Assembly (NCBI GenBank): GCA_039990395.1
Contig: JBDXFZ010000008.1
Coordinates: 7,110-71,109, forward strand
Direction: 5' to 3'
DNA: 64,000 nucleotides
From: CALINF01 sp039990395
GTDB lineage: Bacteria > Pseudomonadota > Gammaproteobacteria > Pseudomonadales > Halieaceae
Positions 63,620 through 64,000 of this stretch are shown here, in pieces. Each line of letters begins with the position of its first letter. Within the stretch, counting starts at the first letter, position 1. Made by a program: the position numbers and the translations under genes. The notes below the pieces were generated by a model. It made no database searches. It had not been told where the DNA came from and was given only the letters and a program-made list of their open reading frames with translations.

Positions 63620-63955
63620 GCAGGTATACTTTATACATATCGACTATTGCGTGTTAGAGAATTTCAACCGACAAATATTCTAGAGATCGGAACAGGGGAT
63701 GATCTTGCTGCAGCGAGGCGTAATTGTGTCGCCGTGAATGTCGTAGCAGCCGATTTAAGTGCTCAGCTCCAACCCTCCATAGCGCCTTAAGTTGGCAAAC
63801 TCTCAAATAATTTGAGTAAAAGCGATTTTTATGTCGTGATTTGCTGTGAAGTTATTGAGCACTTACTGTCCTGAGAATTTCTGTCTTTCGCGGACATCTT
63901 ATCGAAATTTGGAAAGGAGATATCCATCAATCTTCCTTTAAACAAGCCATCATTT
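63620..63955 (+). pseudogene. Decayed class I SAM methyltransferase
   Basis: The frame through 63674 reads TNILEIGTGDDLAAARRNC (motif I region), VVAADLSAQ, then after TAA at 63788 DFYVVICCEVIEHLLS (the DxVxxxxVxEHL motif of sugar-type methyltransferases). After TGA at 63872 it reads EFLSFADILSKFGKEISINLPL. Two in-frame stops separate recognisable motifs in the right order, so this is a relic. It lies just after the flippase gene; the window ends without a further gene. Confidence 0.7.
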
Positions 63956-64000
63956 TAGGGTTTTAGGATTGCTTAAGGCATCGTTTTTTGACAATTGGGG

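Overview
The window is a chromosomal segment of a gammaproteobacterium, probably a marine, Gram-negative, ubiquinone-using aerobe. The evidence is an LptD/SurA outer-membrane pathway, Coq7, a Vfr/CRP-type regulator, dusB-fis, and a housekeeping gene order that I recall as largely colinear with Pseudomonas (dsbD-aroQ-accBC-prmA-dusB-fis-purHD; vfr-trpCDG; trpE-rpe-murU-amgK-lptD-surA-pdxA-ksgA-apaGH-cca-folB-tsaD-rpsU-yqeY-dnaG-rpoD-tRNA). I cannot place it in a genus; a Cellvibrionales/Halieaceae-like lineage is a guess.

Layout. 0-10.4 kb: DsbD, 3-dehydroquinase, biotin carboxyl carrier and carboxylase, PrmA, DusB-Fis, PurH-PurD and Coq7. 10.4-15.8 kb: an OsmC-like protein, a CRP/Vfr regulator and trpEGDC on the minus strand. 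trpE has a good sigma70-type promoter and a leader that encodes a 9-residue peptide with two Trp codons. 15.8-23.2 kb: rpe, MurNAc recycling (murU-amgK), then lptD-surA-pdxA. 23.3-29.5 kb: an insertion that splits the usual pdxA-ksgA neighbourhood. It holds an unusual 644-residue glycosyltransferase-like protein, a large membrane-protein gene broken three times, and an ABC-2 glycan exporter. 29.7-41.1 kb: ksgA-apaG-apaH, cca, folK-folB-tsaD, a MazEF-like toxin-antitoxin pair with a palindromic operator, and rpsU-yqeY-dnaG-rpoD. 41.2-44.9 kb: a membrane sulfatase/phosphotransferase, a tiny YLDPGTGS protein and a large SAM methyltransferase.

44.98-54.03 kb: a tRNA(CAU) gene followed by an island cut into three modules. 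The 3' half of the tRNA, from the anticodon loop to CCA, recurs three more times, and each interval carries its own cargo. Module A has an OprB-like porin and an M19-type dipeptidase. Module B has a second OprB-like porin and a secreted esterase. Module C has a secreted amidohydrolase and a broken VOC protein. Two modules share a right-end sequence of about 180 bp. Relics of IS6- and IS3-type transposases are visible, but no integrase gene. This is the most novel-looking part of the window.

54.1-64 kb: an exopolysaccharide/surface glycan region with a Wzz-like protein and a WecA-like initiating transferase on the minus strand. On the plus strand are an RfaH/NusG paralogue, an ops-like element, a MarR-type EPS regulator, WecB, WecC, a glycosyltransferase and a Wzx-like flippase. 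A decayed methyltransferase lies at the right edge. WecB and WecC imply a UDP-ManNAcA precursor, and the RfaH-like protein plus ops element suggest processive antitermination of the operon. All coordinates, frames and motifs were read by eye. No database search was run, so family assignments rest on remembered motifs.
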